Shown here: positions 6,732-15,673 of the stretch, in pieces
Position numbering within the stretch: position 1 is the first letter of the stretch
Layout: every line of letters starts with the position of its first letter
Source of the DNA: GCA-2709075 sp964492555
GTDB taxonomy: Bacteria > Pseudomonadota > Alphaproteobacteria > MPNO01 > UBA2964
DNA length: 60,789 nt
Reading direction: 5' to 3'
NCBI GenBank assembly: GCA_964492555.1
Contig: CAZBKQ010000011.1
Location: 1 to 60,789, forward strand
Notes under the pieces: model-generated
What the model saw: the letters and a program-made list of their open reading frames with translations, nothing else
Database searches by the model: none
What the model was told of the DNA's origin: nothing
Made by a program: the position numbers and the translations under genes

Positions 6732-8669
6732 GTGTTGGATAGCGTAGACCGAGAAAACGAGCCGGAAGTCTTCAAGGACGGTCCGGGACTGTTCCAGAAC
6801 GAACGCGGGATCCGTATCGAGATTGACGAGAGCCGGGACGTAAAGCTGACCGAATTCGGCAAGGAGACGCTTTCCGACCGCTACCTGATGCCCGAGGAGA
6901 ACTATCAGCGCATGTTCGCGCGCGTCGCGGCCCATTATGCCGACGATTCCGAACACGCCCAGCGTCTGTACGATTACATCAGCCAGTTATGGTTCATGCC
7001 GGCGACCCCGGTCCTGTCGAATGGCGGCACCAAGCGCGGCCTTCCGATTTCCTGCTTTTTGAATGAGGCGACCGACAGTCTGGAAGGCATCGTCGGGCTG
7101 TGGAATGAAAATGTCTGGCTCGCGGCCAAGGGCGGCGGGATCGGCAGCTATTGGGGCAATCTGCGCTCCATCGGCGAACGCGTCGGCGCCAACGGCAAGA
7201 CCTCCGGCATCATCCCCTTCATCCGGGTGATGGACTCGCTCACACTGGCGATTTCCCAGGGCAGCCTGCGGCGCGGTTCGGCGGCGATCTATCTGCCGAT
7301 CGACCATCCGGAAATTGAGGAATTCATCGAGCTTCGCCGGCCGACCGGCGGCGATCCCAACCGCAAGGCGCTTAACCTGCATCACGGCATTCTTCTGTCC
7401 GACGAATTCATGCGGGCGGTGGAAAATGACGAAGAATTCGCGCTGCGCAGCCCGAAGGACGGATCGGTCCAGCGCAAGTTGTCCGCGCGGTCGCTCTGGA
7501 TCCGCCTGCTGACCTGCCGGGTCGAAACGGGTGAGCCCTACTTCATCTATATCGACCATGTGAACAAGGCGCGGCCCGAACATCACAAGCTGGCCGGGCT
7601 TGAGGTCAAGATGTCGAACCTGTGCAGCGAAATCACCCTGCCCACCGGCATCGATCATCATGATGAACAGCGCACGGCGGTCTGCTGCCTGTCCTCGCTC
7701 AATCTCGAGACCTGGGACGAATGGCACGATCACCCGATGATCGTGGAAGACATCATGCGCTTCCTCGACAATGTCATTCAGGACTTCATCGACAATGCGC
7801 CGGATGATATGTCGCGCGCCCGCTATTCGGCGATGCGTGAACGTTCCGTCGGGCTCGGCGTCATGGGGCTACATTCCTACTTTCAACAGAAAATGATCCC
7901 GTTTGAATCGGTGATGGCGAAGGTCTGGAACAAGAAAATGTTCAAGCAGATCCGCGAACAGGCCGATGCGGCGTCCGTCAAGCTGGCGGAAGAACGCGGC
8001 GCCTGCCCGGACGCGGCGGAATACAACATTATGGAGCGTTTCTCCCACAAGATGGCGATCGCGCCGACGGCGTCGATTTCCATCATCTGCGGCGGGGCAA
8101 GCGCGGGGATCGAACCCATCGCGGCCAATTCCTATACCCACAAGACGCTTTCCGGCAGCTTCACGGTGCGCAACCGCTATCTTAAGAAACTGCTGGAGGA
8201 AAAGGGCAAGGACACGCCGGAAATCTGGTCCTCGATCGGCACCAGTGAGGGCTCGGTCCAGCATCTGGATTTCCTGTCGGATGATGAAAAGGACGTGTTC
8301 AAGACCGCGTTCGAACTGGATCAGCGCTGGGTGGTGGAGCTGGCCGGCGACAGGGCGGAATTCATCTGCCAGTCGCAATCGGTCAATGTCTTCCTGCCGT
8401 CCGATGTGCACAAGAAAATGCTGCATGACATCCATTGGAACGCCTGGAAGAAGGGTCTGAAATCGCTCTATTACTGCCGCTCCAAATCGATCCAGCGGGC
8501 CGAGGCGGTGTCTCAGAAGGTGGAGGCCGAGAAGGGCGCGCCGGCGATGACGCCCGGCGCCATTCCCGTGCCGTCGCCGGACGCCATCGATATTCCGGTG
8601 GCGGCAGCCGTGGCCCAGAACGGCACGGATAACGATAACGATTATGAGGAATGCCTGTCCTGTCAGTAA
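6732..8669 (+). CDS. nrdA: Ribonucleoside-diphosphate reductase class Ia, alpha subunit
   Basis: The large subunit reduces ribonucleotides to deoxyribonucleotides. All key parts are visible: the N-terminal redox cysteine in ISCFLNE (about residue 108), the active-site NLCSEITLP with radical cysteine, asparagine and glutamate (about 297), the partner cysteine in AVCCLSSLNL (about 318), the radical-transfer tyrosine pair in LYYCRSKS (about 580) and the C-terminal CLSC pair that is re-reduced by thioredoxin or glutaredoxin. At 645 residues it is short because there is no N-terminal ATP cone, so dATP activity control through that domain is absent. The GTG start at 6732 is preceded by GGAGG at 6720-6724. 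Upstream TTG codons have no such site. Confidence 0.95.
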   Translation: MLDSVDRENEPEVFKDGPGLFQNERGIRIEIDESRDVKLTEFGKETLSDRYLMPEENYQRMFARVAAHYADDSEHAQRLYDYISQLWFMPATPVLSNGGTKRGLPISCFLNEATDSLEGIVGLWNENVWLAAKGGGIGSYWGNLRSIGERVGANGKTSGIIPFIRVMDSLTLAISQGSLRRGSAAIYLPIDHPEIEEFIELRRPTGGDPNRKALNLHHGILLSDEFMRAVENDEEFALRSPKDGSVQRKLSARSLWIRLLTCRVETGEPYFIYIDHVNKARPEHHKLAGLEVKMSNLCSEITLPTGIDHHDEQRTAVCCLSSLNLETWDEWHDHPMIVEDIMRFLDNVIQDFIDNAPDDMSRARYSAMRERSVGLGVMGLHSYFQQKMIPFESVMAKVWNKKMFKQIREQADAASVKLAEERGACPDAAEYNIMERFSHKMAIAPTASISIICGGASAGIEPIAANSYTHKTLSGSFTVRNRYLKKLLEEKGKDTPEIWSSIGTSEGSVQHLDFLSDDEKDVFKTAFELDQRWVVELAGDRAEFICQSQSVNVFLPSDVHKKMLHDIHWNAWKKGLKSLYYCRSKSIQRAEAVSQKVEAEKGAPAMTPGAIPVPSPDAIDIPVAAAVAQNGTDNDNDYEECLSCQ

Positions 8670-8696
8670 CGACGGGAGAGGTCTGAGCGGAAACAG

Positions 8697-8715
8697 CCGG
8701 GGCTTTCAGCCCCGG
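8697..8715 (+). other. nrdA-nrdB intercistronic hairpin
   Basis: An 8-bp stem (CCGGGGCT with AGCCCCGG) with a TTC loop lies in the 68-base gap. There is no T-run, so it is more likely an RNA-processing or stability hairpin than a terminator. nrdB follows with its own Shine-Dalgarno (GGGGAG). Confidence 0.5.
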
Positions 8716-8737
8716 TTACTTTCCCGGGGAGAACCAA

Positions 8738-9697
8738 ATGTCACTCTTGGATGAAAATGTCGTCTACAAACCCTTCCGTTATCCGTGGTGCTATGACGCC
8801 TGGCTGACCCAGCAGCGCGTCCACTGGATTCCGGAAGAGGTGCCGCTGGCCGATGACGTCAAGGACTGGCACAACAAGCTGTCTAAGCAAGAGCGCCACA
8901 CGCTGACGCAGATTTTCCGCTTCTTCACCCAGGCCGATATCGAGGTCAATAACTGCTACATGAAGCACTACACCAAGGTCTTCAAACCGACCGAGGTGCA
9001 GATGATGCTGGCCGCGTTCTCCAATATCGAGACCGTACATATCGCGGCCTATTCCTATCTGCTTGATACGATCGGTATGCCGGAGACCGAATACGAGGCC
9101 TTCCTTCACTATAAGGAGATGAAGGACAAGTACGATTACATGCAGGGCTTCAATGTCGAGAGCAAACAGGACATCGCCAAGACCCTGGCGGTGTTCGGCG
9201 GCTTCACGGAAGGGCTCCAGCTTTTCGCGTCCTTTGCGATCCTGTTAAACTTTCCGCGCTTTAACAAGATGAAGGGGATGGGGCAGATCGTGTCCTGGTC
9301 GGTGCGCGATGAATCGCTCCATACCGAATCCATCATCAAGCTGTTCCGCACTTTCGTCTCAGAAAACCCCGAGATCTGGACCGAGGAATTGCAGCGCGAG
9401 CTTTATGTCGCCTGCTCGACCGTCGTGGAGCACGAAGACGCCTTTATCAGCCTCGCATTCGAGCTCGGCGGGGTCGAAGGGCTGAACGCGCCCGAGGTGA
9501 AAAAATATATCCGCTATATCGCCGACCGGCGGCTGGTGCAGCTCGGACTGCAACCGATCTTTCGCATCGAATCCAACCCGCTGCCCTGGCTCGACGAAAT
9601 TCTCAACGGGGTGGAGCACGCGAATTTCTTCGAAAACCGCGCGACGGAATATTCCAAGGCCGCGACGCAAGGGTCGTGGGACGATGTCTGGAACTGA
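8738..9697 (+). CDS. nrdB: Ribonucleoside-diphosphate reductase class Ia, beta subunit
   Basis: A 319-residue R2 subunit that carries the diiron-tyrosyl radical. The metal ligands are in order: TQAD (first carboxylate region), ETVH (Glu98, His101), FTEGLQ and DESLH. Tyr105, four residues after His101, is present, which places it with the tyrosyl-radical class Ia and not with the Phe-containing class Ic. It follows nrdA by 68 bases on the same strand and is followed by a terminator. Confidence 0.95.
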   Translation: MSLLDENVVYKPFRYPWCYDAWLTQQRVHWIPEEVPLADDVKDWHNKLSKQERHTLTQIFRFFTQADIEVNNCYMKHYTKVFKPTEVQMMLAAFSNIETVHIAAYSYLLDTIGMPETEYEAFLHYKEMKDKYDYMQGFNVESKQDIAKTLAVFGGFTEGLQLFASFAILLNFPRFNKMKGMGQIVSWSVRDESLHTESIIKLFRTFVSENPEIWTEELQRELYVACSTVVEHEDAFISLAFELGGVEGLNAPEVKKYIRYIADRRLVQLGLQPIFRIESNPLPWLDEILNGVEHANFFENRATEYSKAATQGSWDDVWN

Positions 9698-9726
9698 ATA
9701 AAAAATCTCCCTGAGTAACTGACTTT

Positions 9727-9754
9727 ACCGGCCCTTCGGGGCCGGTTTTGTTTT
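9727..9754 (+). terminator. Rho-independent terminator after nrdB
   Basis: The stem ACCGGCCC/GGGCCGGT around a stable TTCG tetraloop is followed by TTTGTTTT, 29 bases past the nrdB stop. Confidence 0.9.
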
Positions 9755-9766
9755 GTGTGCGCCTAA

Positions 9767-9811
9767 TTTCCACCCCCACCCTGACCCTCCCCCTGATAGG
9801 GGGAGGGAAAT
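9767..9811. repeat. Dispersed palindrome with GATAG loop
   Basis: CCCTCCCCCT faces AGGGGGAGGG around GATA, with further C-rich sequence to the left. The same design is seen near 51733-51755 and 58023-58050. Confidence 0.65.
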
Positions 9812-9886
9812 CCCATTTCCTCCGGTTGTGCCAATTGGCAACGGCGGTAGGATTTTCGCGATCAACCTAAAAACAGGAGACCTCTC

Positions 9887-10276
9887 ATGCCCCATACATA
9901 CAAGAACCCCGAAGGCTCGCGCGCGCCGGCCAATTATCACCAGTCGGTGGAAACCCCGCCCAACTGCAAATTCCTCTATGTCGCCGGTCAGACTGGGGTC
10001 GCGCTGGACGGTACTGTCCCGGAAGGGATTGAGGCTCAGGCGCAGATTGCCTTTGACGGTATGAAAACCGTGTTGGCGGCATCCGGTTACGGGCTGGAGG
10101 ATGTGGTCTTCATGAAGACCTTTCTGGTAAATCGCGATGACCGGCCCGGCTACCAGAAAATCCGTGAAGCCGTCTGGGGCGATATCAAACCCGCCTCGAC
10201 CTTTTTGGTCGTCTCAGGCCTTGCCGATCCGGAATATCTGGTAGAGGTCGAATGTATCGCCGCGAAACCGGCCTAA
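9887..10276 (+). CDS. Rid (YjgF/YER057c/UK114) family protein, not the canonical RidA type
   Basis: A 129-residue Rid-fold protein with FLYVAGQTGV, AQIAFDGMKTVL, VVFMKTFLV and the C-terminal VEVECIAA. Canonical RidA has an arginine in the PAR motif that binds the enamine/imine carboxylate. Here the matching segment reads KPASTFLVV, so the arginine appears replaced. The protein is therefore probably one of the other Rid subfamilies, whose roles are mostly unknown. The Shine-Dalgarno ACAGGAGA precedes the ATG. Confidence 0.85.
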   Translation: MPHTYKNPEGSRAPANYHQSVETPPNCKFLYVAGQTGVALDGTVPEGIEAQAQIAFDGMKTVLAASGYGLEDVVFMKTFLVNRDDRPGYQKIREAVWGDIKPASTFLVVSGLADPEYLVEVECIAAKPA

Positions 10277-10356
10277 TAGTGGCCTGGAACCGAATGATTG
10301 AAATCTCTCGCTCAAACCGGGGTGACAAGCGGGCCGATTGGGATTAAACCCGCGCC

Positions 10357-11298
10357 ATGACCAGAAAGGCGGCGGCTCATCTTCCCCAAACCCCTGAGGG
10401 GGAACAGATTTTTCTCGATCATGTCGGCTGGTTCGTCGCCGATATGGAGGCCGCCGGTGCCGCGTTCGAACGGCTCGGATTCCGCCTGACGCCGTTCGTC
10501 GCCCAGCATAACGCCGATCCCGATGGCGGGCCGCCCAAACCGGCCGGCACCGGCAATCGTTGCGCCATGCTGCAACGCGGCTATCTGGAAATTCTTACCG
10601 CCGTCGATGGGGTGGATACGCCGCTTTCGCAGCAGCTGAATGGCGCGGTGGCGCGCTATAACGGGCTGCATCTCGTGGCCTTTACCGTCGATGACGCGGA
10701 AGGCGCGCATCGGCAGCTGGAAGAGGGCGGGTTTTCACCGCAAGACCCGGTTCATCTGCGCCGTCCGATTACGCTTTCCGACGGAAACGAGGGTGAGGTT
10801 TCCTTTACCGTGCTGCGCGTGCCCCCCGATGCGATGGAAGAGGGCCGGGTTCAGATGTTGCGTCAGGAAACGCCGGACCTGGTCTGGCAGGACGATTTGA
10901 TCGCCCGGGATAACGCGATTTCGGCCCTGACAGGCATCATCGTCTGTGTCGAGAATCCGGCGGAGGCGGCGGAGCGTTACTCAAGCTTCACCGGGCGCGC
11001 GGCGGTCGGCGGCGGGGATTATTTCACCATCGATCTCGACCGCGGACGCATCGGCATCGCCGGTGCGGAAAAATGCCGCCAGATGATGCCGGAAATCGAA
11101 ATCCCGACATTGCCCTTCATGGCGGCGGTGGTTCTGGAAAGCCGGAACCCGATGGATACCTATACCTACTTTGCGCAGAACGGTGTGCGTTGCGTATCCG
11201 GAACCGAACGCACCTTGCGGGTCGATCCGGCGGAAGCGCAAGGGGCGTCAATCGTCGTCGTGGCGGAAGGCGAAATCTGGCCCCCGGTCGCGGGCTGA
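10357..11298 (+). CDS. VOC-superfamily glyoxalase-like protein with two domains
   Basis: A 313-residue protein with two vicinal-oxygen-chelate-type repeats. The first begins at FLDHVGWFVADMEAAG (about residue 19), the second at TGIIVCVENPAEAAERY (about 190). The layout fits the glyoxalase-like domain group (PF13468 type), whose substrates are generally unknown. It lies 7 bases before a ChaC-like gene and could be co-transcribed with it. No specific reaction is claimed. Confidence 0.7.
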   Translation: MTRKAAAHLPQTPEGEQIFLDHVGWFVADMEAAGAAFERLGFRLTPFVAQHNADPDGGPPKPAGTGNRCAMLQRGYLEILTAVDGVDTPLSQQLNGAVARYNGLHLVAFTVDDAEGAHRQLEEGGFSPQDPVHLRRPITLSDGNEGEVSFTVLRVPPDAMEEGRVQMLRQETPDLVWQDDLIARDNAISALTGIIVCVENPAEAAERYSSFTGRAAVGGGDYFTIDLDRGRIGIAGAEKCRQMMPEIEIPTLPFMAAVVLESRNPMDTYTYFAQNGVRCVSGTERTLRVDPAEAQGASIVVVAEGEIWPPVAG

Positions 11299-11305
11299 TC
11301 CGGAA

Positions 11306-11842
11306 ATGGCCCCGGACGGGGAATGGGTGTTCGGATACGGGTCGCTGGTATGGCGCCCCGATTTTCCTTTTGCGGAAAGACAAAATGCGCGCATTGAGGG
11401 CTGGCGGCGCGTGTTCTGGCAAGGCTCCACCGATCATCGCGGCGTGCCCGGCGCGCCCGGCCGGGTCGTTACCCTGGTGCCGGAACGCGAAGCCGTTTGC
11501 TGGGGGACCGCCTATCGTATCACGCCGCAAGAGTTCGAGGCCGTCATCGCGCATCTCGATTACCGGGAAAAGGGCGGTTACGCGCTCGAAGCAGTCTCCA
11601 TCCATATGGATGGGGTATCGGTCGATGGAATGGTTTATGTTGCCACGCCCGACAATCCGAATTTTCTCGGGCATGCGCCGTCATCGGAAATCGTCGATCA
11701 GGTTTTGCGGTCGTACGGGCCAAGCGGTCCCAATGACGAATATGTCCTTCGCCTGGCCGATGCACTCCGTGATATGGGCGTCGATGATTCCCACGTCTAT
11801 GAGATCGATCGTCTGATCCGCTCGGCGCGCCCAAAAGCCTGA
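11306..11842 (+). CDS. Glutathione-specific gamma-glutamylcyclotransferase (ChaC type)
   Basis: A 178-residue protein with the substrate-binding FGYGSLVWRPDF near its N-terminus, then FWQGSTDHRGVPG, GRVVTLV, CWGTAYR and DYREKGGY, which holds the catalytic glutamate. This full set is characteristic of ChaC2-like enzymes that split glutathione to 5-oxoproline and Cys-Gly. The ATG at 11306 fits the family N-terminus. A longer frame upstream overlaps the VOC gene and is not conserved. A cysteine-dioxygenase-like gene follows after an AT-rich gap, so a thiol-turnover theme is possible. Confidence 0.88.
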   Translation: MAPDGEWVFGYGSLVWRPDFPFAERQNARIEGWRRVFWQGSTDHRGVPGAPGRVVTLVPEREAVCWGTAYRITPQEFEAVIAHLDYREKGGYALEAVSIHMDGVSVDGMVYVATPDNPNFLGHAPSSEIVDQVLRSYGPSGPNDEYVLRLADALRDMGVDDSHVYEIDRLIRSARPKA

Positions 11843-12029
11843 AAAAATCTTTTTCTAATCCGTGTTTGCCGAAAAAGTTTTTCCGGCCCGATGATATGCG
11901 GCTTGTAAAAATAGGAAATTTTCTTAAAATGATATAAAAAAAGAAAAAACATTTTTAATTCACTAATATACGATGAAATAATTCCGATTAACGGTATAAT
12001 TATGGAAATTTTATTGAAAGGTGTTCGTT
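11843..12029. other. AT-rich intergenic segment with A/T tracts
   Basis: This 187-base gap is strikingly AT-rich compared with its surroundings, with many A4-A7 and T4-T5 tracts. No gene or clear hairpin is visible. Phased A-tracts could bend DNA or bind a nucleoid protein upstream of the cupin gene. The Shine-Dalgarno (GAAAGG) of the next gene is at its right end. Confidence 0.6.
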
Positions 12030-12590
12030 ATGGACGGTCTGGTTGGATCAGAGACACTCAAAAAGCGATCCGTTTCGGCGCAACGCGCGCTGGATGATTT
12101 CTGTCACAATGCGTCTTCCATCATCGGAACCGTTCCGGAAACCGAACTGCCGGCCAAAATTGCCGGATTGTTGCCGCAACTGATGGGGGTGCCGGGCTTG
12201 TTGACCGACGCTGACTGCGCGGCGCCAGAAGTTGGTTATGGCCGTAACACCGTCTTTATTTGCCCCAAAGGCGGGTTTTCCATTCTCGCCATGGTCTGGC
12301 CGGCCGGTGTGGAGACACCGATCCACGACCATCGCGACTGGTGTGCGCTGGGCGTCTATGACGGCGAGATCGAGGAAACCCGTTTCGATGCGGTGGATAC
12401 GGCAATCGCAAAAGAAACCGCGCGGGTTACGCATGAAACCGGTGTATGCGGTTCCTTGCCGTGGGGCGCGCCGAATATTCACCGGATCGCTAATCGGACG
12501 GACAGGCGGGCGATTTCTATCCATGTCTATGGCGGCGATTGCGAGAAGCAGGGCCCCAACCTGGAGACCGTATACAGCCTTCCCTCTTGA
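12030..12590 (+). CDS. Cysteine-dioxygenase-type cupin (thiol dioxygenase-like)
   Basis: A 186-residue protein with a cysteine dioxygenase fold signature. HDHRDWCALGVYDGEIEETRF holds two iron-binding histidines, and IHRIAN supplies the third. The cysteine in DWC aligns with the Cys of the Cys-Tyr cofactor of mammalian CDO, and HVYG supplies the matching tyrosine, so a cross-link is possible. Substrate could be cysteine, 3-mercaptopropionate or another thiol. ATG 12030 is chosen because AAGG lies 8 bases upstream. A GTG at 12021 would overlap that site. Confidence 0.75.
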   Translation: MDGLVGSETLKKRSVSAQRALDDFCHNASSIIGTVPETELPAKIAGLLPQLMGVPGLLTDADCAAPEVGYGRNTVFICPKGGFSILAMVWPAGVETPIHDHRDWCALGVYDGEIEETRFDAVDTAIAKETARVTHETGVCGSLPWGAPNIHRIANRTDRRAISIHVYGGDCEKQGPNLETVYSLPS

Positions 12591-12664
12591 CGCATACCGT
12601 CTGCCGGGCTATCGCCGGGTCGGACACCAATTCATATTGAAACCCTGATTTAAGGAGTGCCGAA

Positions 12665-13678
12665 ATGCGCGCCGTTTGCCTGCATGAACAAGGTGGAATT
12701 GACAAGCTGATACTGGATGAGAATTTTCCCGACCCCACGCCGGGCGAGGGACAGGTCGTCATCCGGGTCAAGGCGACTTCGCTTAACTACCACGACGTCT
12801 TTACCTGCCGGGGAATGCCGGGCATCAAACTGCCTCTGCCGATTGTCCCGGGGCTTGATGTCGCCGGTGAGATTTCCGAAGTCGGCCCCGGTGTCGATGG
12901 CTGGAAGGCCGGCGATCGCGTTCTGGTCAACCCGCTTGACCCCACAGATCCCAGCAAGGGGCTGATGGGCGAAATGCTGAATGGCGGCACCGCCGAATAT
13001 TGCCTGGTCGATGCGCCGCGTCTGATCAAAATTCCCGAAGGCTGTTCCTATGAACAGGCGGCGGCGCTGCCGGTCGCCTATGGCACCGCGCACCGCATGA
13101 TGTTCGCCAATGGCGGCATCGAAGGAGGAGAACGGGTGCTGATCCTTGGCGCCAGCGGCGGGGTCGGTTCCTGCTGCGTGTTGCTGGCGAAGATGATGGG
13201 ATGCGAGGTCGTGGCCTGCGGTTCCAGCCAGGACAAGCTGGATGCGCTGACAAGCTGGGGCGCCGATCACGTCATCAATTACAAGGAAGAAGATTTCGTA
13301 AAGTGGATCTGGAACAAGTTCACCAAGCCGCACCGCCGCAAGTTCGAAGGCGGGGTCGACGTGGTGATCAACTTCACCGGTGGCGATACCTGGGTGAATT
13401 CCTTCAAGGTCACGCGGCGCGGCGGCAAGATCCTGACCTGCGGGGCGACCGCCGGCTTCGATCCCAAGACCGATCTTCGCTATGTCTGGTCGTTCGAGCT
13501 CAAGGTGCTGGGTTCCAACAGCTGGCTGCCGGAAGATCTGGAACGGCTCATGCAGCTGATCAGCGAAGGCAAGCTGAAGCCGATTATCGATACCGTCTTG
13601 CCGCTGGAAAAAACGGCGGAAGGCGTCCGCTTGCTGGAAGACCGTGAAGTCATCGGAAAGATCGTCATCACCCCATGA
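12665..13678 (+). CDS. MDR-superfamily quinone oxidoreductase/alcohol dehydrogenase-like protein
   Basis: A 337-residue medium-chain reductase. The GroES-like N-domain carries TSLNYHDVFTCRG and VPGLDVAGEI, and the NAD(P)-binding domain has ILGASGGVGS (about residue 160). There is no structural-zinc cysteine cluster, so it is closer to quinone oxidoreductases and enoyl reductases than to classical zinc alcohol dehydrogenases. A good Shine-Dalgarno (AAGGAG) precedes the ATG. Its stop overlaps the start of the acyl-CoA ligase by 4 bases (ATGA), indicating translational coupling and probably a shared substrate pathway. Confidence 0.85.
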   Translation: MRAVCLHEQGGIDKLILDENFPDPTPGEGQVVIRVKATSLNYHDVFTCRGMPGIKLPLPIVPGLDVAGEISEVGPGVDGWKAGDRVLVNPLDPTDPSKGLMGEMLNGGTAEYCLVDAPRLIKIPEGCSYEQAAALPVAYGTAHRMMFANGGIEGGERVLILGASGGVGSCCVLLAKMMGCEVVACGSSQDKLDALTSWGADHVINYKEEDFVKWIWNKFTKPHRRKFEGGVDVVINFTGGDTWVNSFKVTRRGGKILTCGATAGFDPKTDLRYVWSFELKVLGSNSWLPEDLERLMQLISEGKLKPIIDTVLPLEKTAEGVRLLEDREVIGKIVITP

Positions 13679-15186
13679 CCACTGACTCCGGCAATCTCGG
13701 CGATGTTTTTGCCGCCCACGGCGACAGCGAGGCGATCGCCGTTATCGATCTCTTCGATGGCGGCAACCCGCGCCAGGTTTCCTATGCGACGCTGACGGAC
13801 GGCTGTAATGCGGTCGCGCGCGGACTTCTCGCCGCCGGGCTGAAAACCGGCGACCGGGTCGGTATTCTGGCGCTCAACCGGCTGGAATTCCTTGAGGTCC
13901 TGTTCGGCTCCATGCGGGCCGGCTGCGTGCCGGTCATGATTAACGCCAAGCTGCCGGCCGATCAGGTGCAATACATCGCTGCAGACGCCGATACAAAGAT
14001 TGTATTCGGCGATGAGAATTTGCGCGGGCTTTGCGCACGGGATATGCGCTATGTCTCGTTCGATACCGGCGAATATGGTGACTTTCTCGATCCCGGCCCG
14101 TTTGAAAGTTTCCGGCCCGGTCCGGAAGATATCGCCGAGCAGCCTTATACGTCGGGCTCTACCGGGCGGCCGAAGGGCGTCCTGCTGCATCATAAGGGGC
14201 AGCGCTGGATGATCGACCGGCTGGTCGAGAGCCGGAGCCTGGTACCCGAGGATTGCGGTGTGATTTCCGCGCCGCTTTATCACAAGAACGCGCTTCTGGC
14301 GGTCAAATCGGCGCTGCAGGCAGGCGGGCGGATCGTGCTTTTGCCGAAATTCGACGTCGAACAATATATAAGGGCGATCGAACAGTATGGCATCACCATG
14401 CTGACCGGCGTGCCGACCATGTATGCGCTGATGTTGCAGCAGGAAAAGCTGCTGGATGAAACCGATCTGTCCTCGGTCCGCAATATGAGCATGGGTTCTG
14501 CACCGGCCTCCGAAGTGTTGCTGGATGAGCTTCAGGCGCGCTTTCCCGATGCCCGGATAAATCTCAATTACGGCATTACCGAAGGCGGGCCGATCCTGTT
14601 CGGCTGGTCGCATCCGGAAGGTCTGGAACGGCCGCGCACAACGGTCGGCTATCCGATTGACGGGGTGGAAATACGCCTTGAAGGCGGGCCTGACGAAAAT
14701 CAGGGCGTGCTGCATGTCAGAAGCCCGGGCGTGATGCTCGGCTATCACAATCTGCCGGAGGCGACAGCCCGCGATCTGCAGGATGGATGGCTCGATACCG
14801 GCGATATTCTGCGGCGCGACGAAATCGGCTGGTATTACTTTGTCGGGCGCGCCGACGATATGTTTGTGACGGGCGGCGAAAATATCTATCCCGGTGATGT
14901 CGAAACCATGCTCGAACGGCATGATGACGTTATGCAGGCGGTGGTCGTGCCGGCCCCCAATACGCTGAAGGCCCATGTGCCGCATGCCTTTATCGTGCCG
15001 CGCCAGGGGAGTTCCCTGACCGAGGACGAAGTAAAGCAGCACGCGCTTGCCAATGCGCCGGCCTATGCCCATCCTCGGCGGGTGTTTTTTATGGAGCAAC
15101 TGCCCCTTGCCGGAACCAACAAGATCGATCGCAAGAAACTGCTTGAGCTGGCCGCCGCGGCGGCAAGGGCCGACGGCACCGCCTGA
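13675..15186 (+). CDS. AMP-forming acyl-CoA synthetase/ligase (ANL superfamily)
   Basis: A 503-residue ligase that activates a carboxylic acid as acyl-AMP and then acyl-CoA. Motifs in order: YTSGSTGRPKGV (ATP/phosphate loop, about residue 157), NYGITEGG (about 300), GWLDTGDIL, GRADDMFVTGGENIYP (hinge) and the terminal lysine in GTNKIDRKKL. The acyl group cannot be predicted from sequence alone. It is coupled to the upstream MDR reductase gene through a 4-base overlap. Confidence 0.88.
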   Translation: MTTDSGNLGDVFAAHGDSEAIAVIDLFDGGNPRQVSYATLTDGCNAVARGLLAAGLKTGDRVGILALNRLEFLEVLFGSMRAGCVPVMINAKLPADQVQYIAADADTKIVFGDENLRGLCARDMRYVSFDTGEYGDFLDPGPFESFRPGPEDIAEQPYTSGSTGRPKGVLLHHKGQRWMIDRLVESRSLVPEDCGVISAPLYHKNALLAVKSALQAGGRIVLLPKFDVEQYIRAIEQYGITMLTGVPTMYALMLQQEKLLDETDLSSVRNMSMGSAPASEVLLDELQARFPDARINLNYGITEGGPILFGWSHPEGLERPRTTVGYPIDGVEIRLEGGPDENQGVLHVRSPGVMLGYHNLPEATARDLQDGWLDTGDILRRDEIGWYYFVGRADDMFVTGGENIYPGDVETMLERHDDVMQAVVVPAPNTLKAHVPHAFIVPRQGSSLTEDEVKQHALANAPAYAHPRRVFFMEQLPLAGTNKIDRKKLLELAAAAARADGTA

Positions 15187-15673
15187 GCGGCGCGGTCTTT
15201 CGCGGTTTGCGGCCGCTTCTTTCCTGTTCCTCGGTTTGGTGTTCGGGTTTCCGGCAATGGCTGCCGGCGAGGACGCTGCTCTTCGTCTGATCAATGAATT
15301 CCGCAAGGAAAGCGGGCGCGCGGCTTTAGCCATGGATGCCCGACTTGTCCGTGCGGCGGAACGCCATGCCAGAGAGATGGTAACGGATGACTTCTTCGAT
15401 CATAAGGGGCCGGGCGGCTCGACAATGGATAGCCGTGCCCGCGAAGCGGGCTATGAATGGCGTTTGCTTGCGGAAAACCTGGCCGCCGGAATGGGTACGC
15501 CGGAAAAAGCCATACAGACCTGGATCGACAGCAAGCCGCACCGGCATAATCTGCTGCTGAGAGATGTCGTCCATGCCGGGATCGCCCATCTTCGGGACGG
15601 CTCGGATAGCGGCGATATCGTTTTCGGAGATTACTGGGTGCTGCTCCTCGCCGCGCCGTCCACGGCGAATTAG
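15143..15673 (+). CDS. Secreted CAP/SCP-domain protein (start uncertain)
   Basis: The frame encodes a signal-peptide-like stretch (FAAASFLFLGLVFGFPAMAA) followed by a CAP domain: LINEFRKESGR, HAREMVTDDFFDHKG, AGYEWRLLAENLAAG, W-DSKPHRHNLL and VFGDYWVLLL. CAP proteins are exported and mostly of unknown function in bacteria. No ATG or GTG is well placed before the signal peptide. The only candidates (TTG 15143, ATG 15065, ATG 15053) lie inside the 3' end of the acyl-CoA ligase gene, so the start given is a guess. Its stop overlaps the convergent speE stop by 4 bases. Confidence 0.7.
   Translation: MSWPPRRQGPTAPPERRGLSRFAAASFLFLGLVFGFPAMAAGEDAALRLINEFRKESGRAALAMDARLVRAAERHAREMVTDDFFDHKGPGGSTMDSRAREAGYEWRLLAENLAAGMGTPEKAIQTWIDSKPHRHNLLLRDVVHAGIAHLRDGSDSGDIVFGDYWVLLLAAPSTAN

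Noticed and set aside
13480..15333. 617-residue minus-strand frame opposite the acyl-CoA ligase
   Set aside because: It is a GC-driven shadow of the ligase gene. The plus-strand frame has all ANL motifs and the antisense product has no family features.
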